Below are positions 45,535 through 53,885 of a stretch of DNA of 64,000 nt, piece after piece (within the stretch, counting starts at the first letter, position 1; every line of letters starts with the position of its first letter). The DNA is from Oleiharenicola lentus (GTDB lineage Bacteria; Verrucomicrobiota; Verrucomicrobiia; Opitutales; Opitutaceae), in the NCBI RefSeq assembly GCF_004118375.1, contig NZ_SDHX01000001.1, positions 1,863,693 through 1,927,692 on the forward strand. Direction: 5' to 3'. The position numbers were made by a program, and so were the translations under genes. The notes below the pieces were generated by a model that did no database searches, was not told the DNA's origin, and saw only the letters and a list, made by a program, of their open reading frames with translations.

Positions 45535-46305
45535 TCAAAACTTCAGGTGCTTTACCGTGACGCCCTTGTTGATGAGCTGCTTCAGGGAATCGAGGCCGAT
45601 GCGCAGGTGGGCGATGACGTGCTCGTCGTCCACCTTCTTGTCGCTGGCAGTTGTCTTCACGCCCTCGGGCGTCATCGGTTCGTCGGACACCAGCAGGAGC
45701 GCGCCGGTCGGCGTTTCGTTGGCAAAACCTGTCACGAAGATCGTGGCTGTTTCCATGTCCACGGCCATGGCACGGATCTTCTTCAGGTAGGCCTTGAAGG
45801 TCTTGTCGTGTTCCCAGACCCGGCGGTTGGTGGTGTAGATCGTGCCGGTCCAGTAGTCGCGTTTGTGGTCGCGGATGGTGGTGGAGATGGCTTTTTGGAG
45901 CGCAAAGGCCGGCAACGCGGGCACCTCGGGCGGGAAGTAGTCGTTGCTCGTGCCGTCGCCGCGGATGGCCGCGATGGGCAGGATCAGGTCACCGATCTTG
46001 GCGCGGTGCTTCACGCCGCCGCACTTGCCGAGGAAGAGCACGGCCTTGGGGTTGATCGCGCTGAGCAGGTCCATGACCGTGGCAGCGGTGGCGCTGCCCA
46101 TGCCGAAATTGATGATCGTGATGTTGCCGGCGGTGGCGCTAAGCATCGGCTTGTGCCGGCCGTGGACCGGCACGCGGTGCCAGTTGGCGAAGAGCTCGAC
46201 GTACCGGTCGAAGTTGGTGAGCAGGATGTAGCGGCCGAACTGCTTGAGCGGCACACCCGTGTAGCGCGGCAGCCAGTTCGCGACGATTTGTTGCTTGGTC
46301 TCCAT
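45535..46305 (-). CDS. amn: AMP nucleosidase
   Basis: A 256-residue nucleoside phosphorylase-fold enzyme starting METKQQIVANWLPRYTGVPL. Family landmarks are TIINFGMGSATAATVMDLLS, VLFLGKCGGVKHRAKIGDLI and AMAVDMETATIFVTGFANE with the catalytic-site Glu. It splits AMP to adenine and ribose 5-phosphate. This is the short form common in Bacteroidota and related phyla, lacking the long N-terminal domain of the Escherichia coli enzyme. It neighbours the MBL hydrolase gene on the same strand. Confidence 0.9.
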   Translation of the reverse strand: METKQQIVANWLPRYTGVPLKQFGRYILLTNFDRYVELFANWHRVPVHGRHKPMLSATAGNITIINFGMGSATAATVMDLLSAINPKAVLFLGKCGGVKHRAKIGDLILPIAAIRGDGTSNDYFPPEVPALPAFALQKAISTTIRDHKRDYWTGTIYTTNRRVWEHDKTFKAYLKKIRAMAVDMETATIFVTGFANETPTGALLLVSDEPMTPEGVKTTASDKKVDDEHVIAHLRIGLDSLKQLINKGVTVKHLKF

Positions 46306-46323
46306 GCGAGTCGTTTTGCCCGC

Positions 46324-46362
46324 AAAAAATTAGCCCCACCACCGAGGTTGGCGAGGCTAATT
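46324..46362 (-). terminator. Rho-independent terminator between TonB receptor and AMP nucleosidase genes
   Basis: On the minus strand aattagcc/ggctaatt (46328-46335 with 46355-46362) forms an 8-bp stem with a run of T (46324-46329 as A on the plus strand). It closes the TonB receptor transcript, just before the amn start codon. Confidence 0.72.
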
Positions 46363-46389
46363 CAAACTGGAGGGGCTGTCTGGTTGGAA

Positions 46390-46452
46390 CCTGCGATTTG
46401 CGCAGGGGCCCGGAGGGCCGGCCTCCGCAACGTCCGCAGGTCCGCGCGGACC
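46390..46452. repeat. Three consecutive GC hairpins downstream of the TonB receptor gene
   Basis: cctgcg/cgcagg (46390-46406), cggagg/cctccg (46411-46427) and the perfect palindrome ggtccgcgcggacc (46439-46452) lie in a row in a 166-bp gap. They could slow exonucleases at the receptor mRNA end or belong to a repeat element. No coding potential is apparent. Confidence 0.5.
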
Positions 46453-46471
46453 GCGGGCTCCACCTTGATGC

Positions 46472-48478
46472 CTACCACCCCACGCTCAGCTCCACGCCCC
46501 AGCTGAGCGGGGCGCCGGGCGTGGCGTGGCCGACGCCAGGCGTGATGGCACTGTAATATTCTTCATCGCCGAGGTTCCGGCCAAAAATACGCACCTCGCC
46601 TCGGGCGAACGCATAACCGGCTTCGGCCTCGATGAGCGTGTAGCTCCGCTGCGCGAACATGGCCGACTCCTGTTCGTCGTAGTAGGTTGTGCCGGTCCAA
46701 GATACGCCCGCGCCCGCGAAAAAGCCGGTTCCCGGCCGGTAATCCACCCGCAACGCGCCGTTGCCGGTAGGGGCATAGGGGGCCTGGTTGCCAGAGTAGC
46801 TGGTGCCGGTGAACGGGTCGGTGAAGTCGCGCAGCTCGGCGCGGCTGACCGAAGCGGCCAACTGCACGGTCCAGTCGGCACCGGGTTTCCAAACGGACTC
46901 CAGCTCGAAGCCAAGCACGCGCGTCTCGTCGGCGTTCACCACGAGGTATTCGTCGGTGAAAGAATTGGGCACGGCGAATGAGCGTTCGATCTGGTAGCCC
47001 GTGACGCGCGAGGCGTAGGCGCGAGCCGTGTAGCTGACGTTGTTCTCCTTGTCCGTCGTGCGGTAGGCGGCCTCGGCGGTCCAGGCGCGCTGCGGGCCGA
47101 AGGCGGCAAGATCGGCGCGTCCGGTAAAGGCCGAAAAGCCGCCGGCCTTGAAGCCGCGCCCGAGCGAGAGCGTCAGGTCGGTGGTCTCGTCCAGCTTGCG
47201 GGTGGCGGCGAGGCTGGGCAGTAGAGCGGACCAGTCTTCTCCGCGTCGGATGATCGTGGAGCCGGGGATGGTTTCGATGCGCTCGAAGTCTTTCTCCGCG
47301 CGTTCGGCCCGCAGGCCGGGCTGGAGGGTCCAGCCTTCCGCCACGGTAAAATCGCCGCGACCGAAAACGGCAAGCGTATCGGCGTCGGTGGTGAAGGAGG
47401 ACCGCTCAATCGGGAAACCGCTGAAGATGCGGTCGGTGGACCCGCGGGTGCGTGCGGTGGACCAGAAGGTGCCGGCCGACCAGTTCGCGGCCACGAAGCG
47501 CAGTTCCTCGGCAAAAGTGCGCTGCGTCTGGGTCATGACCGAGTCGAAATCGAATCCGCCAAAAACCACGAGCCGGTTGGAGTAGGGGGACAGCTCCCAG
47601 TTGCTATAACTCGTGGTCGAGCTGAGCGTGCCGGTTGCGAGGTCGCGGCTGAAGCCGAGGGCGGCCGCGGCGAAGTCAGTGTCAGCCCGGCCTTCCTGGC
47701 CGCGTTGCACCGCGAAGAACGGACCGCCGAGGGGCACGAGGGCTTGGGCGCCGTCGCGGGTGCGTGAGCCGAGCAGGTGGAGCGAGACCTCGGTGCCCGC
47801 AACCGGACGATGCGTGAACTTCACGCGGGCGGACAGTGATTCGCGGTCGTCCACGGTCTGGTTGAGCGTGGTGTTGCGGATGTAGCCGTCGCGCTGGCTG
47901 TAGCCGAAGCCGGCGGTCACGTCCGTGTCGGCCGTGGGTGCGCTCAGCAGCGTGGCGCTGGCGGCGAACAGCCCATGGTCACCGGCGGTGACGCTCGCTC
48001 GCGACTGGGTCCCGCTCTGCGGGCGGGCGGAGGTGAACTGGATCACGCCCGCATCGGCTGCGCGGCCGAAGAGCGTGTTGGCCTGCGGACCGCGGTGGAC
48101 GGCGACGGAGGTGAAGTCAAAGAGTCCGGTCGGGAAAGTGGCGGCGGTGGCCAGCGGAATGTCGTCGAGATAGACCGGGGCCGACGAGTCGCCGAAGAAC
48201 GGCGTGTTGCCCAGGCCGCGCAGGGTCGTGATCGTGCCGAAGCCGCGGGCCCCGGCGTCGCTGACCGTGAAGCCGGCCGTGCGGCGCGCGAGGTCCACCA
48301 GCCCGGCGTCGCCGTCCAGTCCGGACGGCACGTCGGTGAGTGTAACCAAAACATCCTTGGTCACGGGGCGAGCGACCTGCATGTCGGGCAGTTTTTGCAC
48401 CTCCTCGGCGAGGAGACCGGCGGACAAGGCGGCGATGAGTGGAACTAGGGGGAGGACTCGGAAGGACTGGCTCTTCAT
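46472..48478 (-). CDS. TonB-dependent outer-membrane receptor
   Basis: A 668-residue protein starting MKSQSFRVLPLVPLIAALSA, a signal peptide. The plug domain (about 40-150) has TTLRGLGNTPFFGDSSAPVY, ending VYLDDIPLATA, and VHRGPQANTLFGRAADAGVI. The 22-strand barrel follows and ends in an aromatic Trp (ELSVGW). TonB receptors import large or scarce ligands (siderophores, cobalamin, sugars) with energy from TonB. The ligand is not apparent; no iron or cobalamin motifs were seen in the leader. The leader carries a 29-bp palindrome shared with the divergent vanZ-like gene. Confidence 0.93.
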   Translation of the reverse strand: MKSQSFRVLPLVPLIAALSAGLLAEEVQKLPDMQVARPVTKDVLVTLTDVPSGLDGDAGLVDLARRTAGFTVSDAGARGFGTITTLRGLGNTPFFGDSSAPVYLDDIPLATAATFPTGLFDFTSVAVHRGPQANTLFGRAADAGVIQFTSARPQSGTQSRASVTAGDHGLFAASATLLSAPTADTDVTAGFGYSQRDGYIRNTTLNQTVDDRESLSARVKFTHRPVAGTEVSLHLLGSRTRDGAQALVPLGGPFFAVQRGQEGRADTDFAAAALGFSRDLATGTLSSTTSYSNWELSPYSNRLVVFGGFDFDSVMTQTQRTFAEELRFVAANWSAGTFWSTARTRGSTDRIFSGFPIERSSFTTDADTLAVFGRGDFTVAEGWTLQPGLRAERAEKDFERIETIPGSTIIRRGEDWSALLPSLAATRKLDETTDLTLSLGRGFKAGGFSAFTGRADLAAFGPQRAWTAEAAYRTTDKENNVSYTARAYASRVTGYQIERSFAVPNSFTDEYLVVNADETRVLGFELESVWKPGADWTVQLAASVSRAELRDFTDPFTGTSYSGNQAPYAPTGNGALRVDYRPGTGFFAGAGVSWTGTTYYDEQESAMFAQRSYTLIEAEAGYAFARGEVRIFGRNLGDEEYYSAITPGVGHATPGAPLSWGVELSVGW

Positions 48479-48728
48479 GTCAGAACCGCCGAATGGGAGT
48501 CTTCGCCGGCAAAAGCGCAAGCCTCAGCTTCTCGCCCATGGCTGACAGCCAAATAGCGGCAATCTTGCTCATTCCCCTTAACCACCTCGTAAAGAATCCC
48601 GGATGTATTCCGGCGAATGTTCGTATTACGAACATTCGCCAGGGGGTGCTGGACTGGGGAGATTATGTCTTTAGGTAGCGCACTTTTTTCGCGACGGAGC
48701 TGGGGAATTGGCTCAAGTTCTGCCGCCT
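48479..48728. other. Divergent intergenic region between TonB receptor and VanZ genes
   Basis: This 250-bp gap holds the promoters of two divergent genes and the 29-bp palindrome at 48612-48640. Remaining sequence has no open frame worth calling and no riboswitch that I can recognise. Confidence 0.5.
48612..48640. promoter_or_regulatory. 29-bp near-perfect palindrome, candidate operator
   Basis: Fourteen-base arms, ggcgaatgttcgta (48612-48625) and tacgaacattcgcc (48627-48640), are separated by one base. It lies 133 bp upstream of the TonB receptor start and 88 bp upstream of the VanZ start. There is no T-run, so it is not a normal terminator. Its size and symmetry suit a dimeric or tetrameric repressor controlling both genes. 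Confidence 0.6.
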
Positions 48729-49175
48729 ATGCCCATGCCCGCTGTCCGTCGCGAGACCGTCTGGCCCGTCGTTTTGGCGGCGACGATCACGATTTGCTCG
48801 GGCTATCCGGCGGCGGTGCCGGAGGCAGGCTGGTTTCAGCCCGACAAGGTCGGCCATTTTGCGGCCTACGGGGCACTGGCCACGGCGATCATCCGGCATC
48901 CTTCGCTGGTCCGTTGGCCGCTGCTGGGGTTGTGGTGGGCCTTGCCGCTGGCTTCGCTCTACGGTTTGGGCGACGAGTTCCGGCAAACCCTGAACTTTTA
49001 CCGCAGCTTTGACCTCGCCGACTGGGCTGCGGATACGGCAGGGGCCGCAGTGGCCGTGGTGCTTTACCTGCGTTGGGCGTGGTATCGCCGCCTCATGGAG
49101 ACGCCCGTTTGGAAAAAACGGGTCTCACCCAAGAGCAATCCGTCCGAGGCGAAATTGGCCGGGCAGATATCTTGA
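48729..49175 (+). CDS. VanZ family membrane protein
   Basis: A 148-residue protein with about four helices. FQPDKVGHFAAYGALATAII with its conserved Asp, Lys and His, and YGLGDEFRQTLNFYRSFDLA with Asp-Glu-Phe-Arg-Gln, are the VanZ signature. The last 26 residues are polar and atypical (KKRVSPKSNPSEAKLAGQIS), and the DNA encoding them contains an inverted repeat at 49098-49126. Members are linked to glycopeptide tolerance or envelope stress but biochemistry is unknown. Start uncertain: Met at 48708, 48729 or 48735. Confidence 0.8.
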   Translation: MPMPAVRRETVWPVVLAATITICSGYPAAVPEAGWFQPDKVGHFAAYGALATAIIRHPSLVRWPLLGLWWALPLASLYGLGDEFRQTLNFYRSFDLADWAADTAGAAVAVVLYLRWAWYRRLMETPVWKKRVSPKSNPSEAKLAGQIS

Positions 49176-49232
49176 AGGAGTCCGAGTTTCACGGAACCGA
49201 CCAACCGGTGGGCAGCACGAGATCGGCCGCCA

Positions 49233-49727
49233 TCACTTGCTTTCCGGGAAAGCGGGCGGCGTGACGTTGGGTCCCAGCGCGCCGTAGTTGGTGGCTTCGA
49301 GGCGCAGGCGCGGTTCGCGTTCGTGATCGCGGACAGTGAACTCCTGCCGGACGACATGGGGAGCAGGATGACCGGGGGCGAGGCGCAGGCTGTAGCGGGA
49401 CTTTCTGTAGAGCCGGAGGGCGAGTGCATCCACCTCGGGGGAGCCGCTGGACTCAAAGAGAGCCGCATTGCGGATCGTGCCGTCGGCATTGACGAGCACA
49501 TCTACGACGGCACGGCCGTTCAGGCCCTTCATTCGGTGCCGACGGTTATCCAGCCGAAAGTAGTGCCCCGTGGTTTCGTAGCTGGGAAACTCACCCCAAA
49601 TGGAGACACGGTTGGCAACGCGAACCGGCTCCTCGGAAGCGGAGGACAGCGGTTGCGGCGGTTTGAAGCTGGAACAGCCGCTCTGCATAACAAAGATCGC
49701 GAGCAGGACTATGGTGAGATTCTTCAT
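49233..49727 (-). CDS. Lipoprotein with TonB C-terminal-like domain (copy 1)
   Basis: A 164-residue lipoprotein starting MKNLTIVLLAIFVMQSGCSS, with lipobox MQSGC. The domain GRAVVDVLVNADGTIRNAAL followed by FESSGSPEVDALALRLYRKS matches the TonB_C/energy-transducer fold (PF03544-like). A paralogue lies 160 bp upstream (49887-50393). The lipoprotein has no N-terminal TonB anchor or Pro-rich spacer, so it is not a working TonB. It may bind envelope ligands or interact with TonB receptors such as the one at 46472. Confidence 0.82.
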   Translation of the reverse strand: MKNLTIVLLAIFVMQSGCSSFKPPQPLSSASEEPVRVANRVSIWGEFPSYETTGHYFRLDNRRHRMKGLNGRAVVDVLVNADGTIRNAALFESSGSPEVDALALRLYRKSRYSLRLAPGHPAPHVVRQEFTVRDHEREPRLRLEATNYGALGPNVTPPAFPESK

Positions 49728-49775
49728 GGGGTGTGTGCGGTGCCGGACTGGCATGTTAATGGTTGAACCGGAGAA

Positions 49776-49797
49776 GTCAGGCTCATGCCCGCCTGAC
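49776..49797 (-). terminator. Hairpin between the two paralogous lipoprotein genes
   Basis: gtcaggc (49776-49782) and gcctgac (49791-49797) form a 7-bp stem with an 8-nt loop. On the minus strand it is followed by TTCTCC rather than a clean T-run, so it would be a weak terminator for the gene at 49887-50393. Confidence 0.35.
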
Positions 49798-49886
49798 GGT
49801 TTGCTGCTGTTACACGGCGGGAAGCCGGAATCCTTAGAAACAAATTAAACCGCAGCCGGAGGGGCACTGGGCGTCATTGCCTCAGC

Positions 49887-50393
49887 CTATTTGTCGGTCC
49901 AGTGCTTCGCGCCCTCGCCCATCGGCCTCGGGGTGGTGTCCTTGTTCGCGTCGCTTAGGAACCGGCTGCCCTCGGTGTGGACAACCCTGCGGGTCACGAA
50001 TTCCTTCCGGACCACGTAGGGCGCCGGATCACCGGGTGAGAGGCGCAGGCTGTAGCGGGAGTTTTTGTAGAGCCGGATTGCCATCTGGTCGTAATCGTCG
50101 TCGCCGCTGCTTTCAAAGATCACAGCATCCTGGACCGTGCCGTCGGCATTTACGATCACGTCAACCACCGCCCTCCCCTTGAGTCCGACCTCATATTCCC
50201 TGCGTTGAGTGTAGAGTTTGAAATACTGTCCGCGGGGATCGTAGCTGGGAAACTCGCCGAATGCTGTGACCTTGTTTTCGGTCCGAACGGCCGGAGGCAC
50301 GGTCCGTTGGGCCACCGGGGGCGGGGAACGGAAGCTGGAGCAGGCGCCGAGCAGAAGACTCAACGCGAGGAGGGGCAGGGCATGCTGTTTCAT
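49887..50393 (-). CDS. Lipoprotein with TonB C-terminal-like domain (copy 2)
   Basis: A 168-residue lipoprotein with lipobox LLGAC starting MKQHALPLLALSLLLGACSS. It shares with copy 1 the segments FGEFPSYDPRGQYFKLYTQR, GRAVVDVIVNADGTVQDAV and RLYKNSRYSLRLSPGDPAPY, so the two genes arose by tandem duplication. A C-terminal extension (SRFLSDANKDTTPRPMGEGA) is unique to this copy. Function is unknown; see copy 1. An 80-bp gap separates its start codon from the kinase stop codon upstream. Confidence 0.82.
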   Translation of the reverse strand: MKQHALPLLALSLLLGACSSFRSPPPVAQRTVPPAVRTENKVTAFGEFPSYDPRGQYFKLYTQRREYEVGLKGRAVVDVIVNADGTVQDAVIFESSGDDDYDQMAIRLYKNSRYSLRLSPGDPAPYVVRKEFVTRRVVHTEGSRFLSDANKDTTPRPMGEGAKHWTDK

Positions 50394-50473
50394 GGGGTGA
50401 TGTTTAAATGGCGCTGGCCCGGCACCATTGGATTCATCCTTAGACAGGCATGTTGGATATGGTTCCGAAGGCG

Positions 50474-51826
50474 CTACAAGGGGAGTCTCAAGCGCGCCAC
50501 GCAGCCGTGCGTGTCGGTGCGGTTTTCGAGGGCGAGGGAGCCACCGTGGTTCTCCGCGATCTGGCGGCAGAGCACGAGGCCGATGCCGGAGCCGCTGGGC
50601 TTGGTGGTGAAGAAGGGGACGAAGAGATTCTGCAGGTTGGCGATGCCCGGGCCGTCGTCGGTCACGGTGATTTCCATGGCCCCGGGCGTCTTCTGCCAGC
50701 CGACGCGCACGCAGCAGGTGGGCGGAGCGGAGTGGGCCGGCTCGGGCGCGGCCTCGACGGCGTTCTTCACGAGATTGATGATCACTTGCTCCAGCTGCGC
50801 GGTATCCACGTTGACCGTGAGCTCGGGACCGGGATCGAGTTGCACGTTGGTCCGGGTTTCCAATGCGACCACACGCCGCAGGAGCGGACCGATCTCGCAG
50901 GGCTGCTTGTTGGGGGCGGGCAGCTTGGCGAGCCGGGCATAGGACTGCATGAATTGGTTCAATCCCTCGGCGCGCGCCTCGATGATCTCAAGTCCGCCGC
51001 GCAGGTCGTCCTCCCAGTCGTCGGCCTTCTGCGGGCGGCGGAGCATCGTGTTGAGCGAGCCGGCGATCGACTTGATGGGGGCGAGCGAGTTGTTGAGCTC
51101 GTGGCCGATGACACGCACGAGGCGCTGCCAGGCCCGCAATTCCTCCTCGCGCAGCGGCTGGCTGAGGTCGGCAATGACCACGAGGCTGTGCGGCAGACCG
51201 CCTTCGCGAAACAGGGTGCGCCGCATGCCCCAGCGCCCCTTGCCGCCCGGGAAGGTGCGGCTGAGCACGCGCGTGCCCTCGCCGGCCAGGCAGTCGGCCA
51301 TGTCAAGATCCTGCGCCGGGCGGCCGAGGATGCGCTCGGCGGGCTGGGCCAGCAATTCCTGGCCGGCGCGGTTGACGAGGCGCAGCGTCTCATTGGCATC
51401 GAAGGCGAAGATGGCGACGTCGATCTCCTCCATGACGGTGCGCAGGAGGGCGGTGGCTTCGAGGGCGCCGAGGCGTTGCTCCTGCAACGTCCCGCTGAGG
51501 AGGTTGATTTCGGCGAGCACGTCGCCGAGCGGTTCGTCGCGGTTGGCGCCGCGGGCCCGGGTGGAGAAGTCACCCTCGCGGAGCGCCGTGAGGAGATTGG
51601 CCATAGTCTGAAGCGGTCGCACGACGCGCTCGCGGACGGCGAGCGCATAACCGAGCCAAAAGCCGAAGATGAGCAGACCGAGCGTCCACTTGATCTTGCT
51701 GTCGGCCGCGGGGACGAACCACAGCAGCAGCACCATGGCCACGATCACGGCCGGCAGCCCGCCGAGCAGCGTGTAGAGGAACACGCGGTTCTCGTGGCTG
51801 ATCTTGCGTTTGCGGGGGTGGGCCAT
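50474..51826 (-). CDS. Membrane histidine kinase (NtrB/NtrY-like)
   Basis: A 450-residue protein with two N-terminal helices (about 15-35 and 47-65), a HAMP-like region, and a PAS domain (about 125-220, AIFAFDANETLRLVNRAGQE). The HisKA H-box is GHELNNSLAPIKS with His242, and the ATPase domain has TDDGPGIANLQN and GSGIGLVLCRQI. It lies directly upstream of a sigma-54 response regulator on the same strand, separated by a 93-bp gap full of 9-bp repeats. The pair is a typical NtrB/NtrC-like module. The signal is unknown. Confidence 0.92.
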   Translation of the reverse strand: MAHPRKRKISHENRVFLYTLLGGLPAVIVAMVLLLWFVPAADSKIKWTLGLLIFGFWLGYALAVRERVVRPLQTMANLLTALREGDFSTRARGANRDEPLGDVLAEINLLSGTLQEQRLGALEATALLRTVMEEIDVAIFAFDANETLRLVNRAGQELLAQPAERILGRPAQDLDMADCLAGEGTRVLSRTFPGGKGRWGMRRTLFREGGLPHSLVVIADLSQPLREEELRAWQRLVRVIGHELNNSLAPIKSIAGSLNTMLRRPQKADDWEDDLRGGLEIIEARAEGLNQFMQSYARLAKLPAPNKQPCEIGPLLRRVVALETRTNVQLDPGPELTVNVDTAQLEQVIINLVKNAVEAAPEPAHSAPPTCCVRVGWQKTPGAMEITVTDDGPGIANLQNLFVPFFTTKPSGSGIGLVLCRQIAENHGGSLALENRTDTHGCVARLRLPL

Positions 51827-51841
51827 CGGGCAATTAGAATA

Positions 51842-51908
51842 GCCGCAAAGAGGCGCAAAAGGCGCAAAAGAAAACTATACGTCCTATAGGGCCCATAGGG
51901 CTTATAGG
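51842..51908. repeat. Degenerate 9-bp tandem repeats between kinase and regulator genes
   Basis: Two 9-bp arrays adjoin. The first has gccgcaaag aggcgcaaa / aggcgcaaa (51842-51868). The second has aactatacg tcctatagg / gcccatagg gcttatagg (51873-51908), whose last three units share the end atagg. They fill most of the 93-bp gap and border both reading frames. Confidence 0.65.
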
Positions 51909-51919
51909 ATGAGGCTCGC

Positions 51920-53287
<1,368 letters not shown>

Positions 53288-53295
53288 TGAAGGAA

Positions 53296-53323
53296 GTGAC
53301 AAGTTACAAGGGACAAGTGTCAA
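53296..53323. repeat. Degenerate 7-bp tandem repeat, four units
   Basis: Heptamers gtgacaa gttacaa / gggacaa gtgtcaa, each starting with G and ending CAA. It ends 8 bp before the start codon of the sigma-54 regulator at 53287 (minus strand). Three further bases of similar composition follow on each side. Confidence 0.7.
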
Positions 53324-53330
53324 GACGCCC

Positions 53331-53347
53331 GCCTGAAAGACTCAGGC
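53331..53347 (-). terminator. Short hairpin at the end of the small membrane protein gene
   Basis: gcctga (53331-53336) and tcaggc (53342-53347) pair around a 5-nt loop. The hairpin overlaps the stop codon of the gene at 53342-53602. There is no strong T-run. Confidence 0.3.
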
Positions 53348-53602
53348 GGCCTTCTCTACGACGGCGGCAACGCGACGAGACACTGGGGCGGCGGGCAGGG
53401 CCGGGCGGAGCACCGGTGCGAGCGGAGCGCGCAGCGACTTTGTCGGTCGGGCGTAGTCGAAGAGCGCGAAGCCCAGGAGGCCGGCAACGGTCAGGCTGGC
53501 GAGCCCGAGTTCGGAAGGAAGGTGACCGCTGACGGTCAGGAGAGCCACACCGGTGGAGCCGGCGGCGACGAGGGCGGAAGTGAGATGGTGAATTGTCTTC
53601 AT
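53342..53602 (-). CDS. Small protein with a membrane helix, unknown function (86 aa)
   Basis: An 86-residue protein starting MKTIHHLTSALVAAGSTGVA. A hydrophobic stretch (GVALLTVSGHLPSELGLASL, then TVAGLLGFALFDYA) forms one or two membrane helices, and the C-terminal half is a Pro/Ala/Arg-rich tail (RAPLAPVLRPALPAAPVSRR). It probably sits in the inner membrane. The composition of the tail is common in small envelope proteins of this group. I cannot assign a role. It lies upstream of the regulator gene across the 7-bp repeat array. Confidence 0.6.
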   Translation of the reverse strand: MKTIHHLTSALVAAGSTGVALLTVSGHLPSELGLASLTVAGLLGFALFDYARPTKSLRAPLAPVLRPALPAAPVSRRVAAVVEKAA

Positions 53603-53885
53603 GGTTCTTGATCTGTATGCCCTCGCTAATTGCACCGCGCGTGCCAACCGCGAACACGCGCGGCTAACCGCTCGCCAGGACAACGGGATGCAAATCAGGG
53701 AGGAAATAAGGCTTTTGGCTGTGACGGTTCGAAATCACCGACGCCGGGAGGGGCAAATCCCGCGAATGGGACACGGCGGCTCCGCCGCCGTTGGGAGTGA
53801 ATCGGTGAGCGTAGTTAGTTTGGTAGCCGACACGGAATGGCTGCCGCCCAATAAGCACCTGCCCAAACCCCGCGCCGTCGCGGGC
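53603..53885. other. Intergenic region between MacB-type permease and small membrane protein
   Basis: Two hairpins are visible: acggcggc/gccgccgt (53773-53791) and cccgcg/cgcggg (53869-53884). The second sits next to the permease stop codon and may act as its weak terminator on the minus strand. No open gene and no recognisable RNA was found in this 283-bp stretch. The promoter of the gene at 53342-53602 should be here. Confidence 0.4.

Noticed and set aside
48612-48640. 29-bp palindrome as a terminator
   Set aside because: No T-run on either side, and it lies in a divergent promoter region where a terminator is not needed.
49098-49126. Terminator inside the end of the VanZ gene
   Set aside because: An imperfect inverted repeat is present, but it lies in coding sequence and has no following T-run on either strand.
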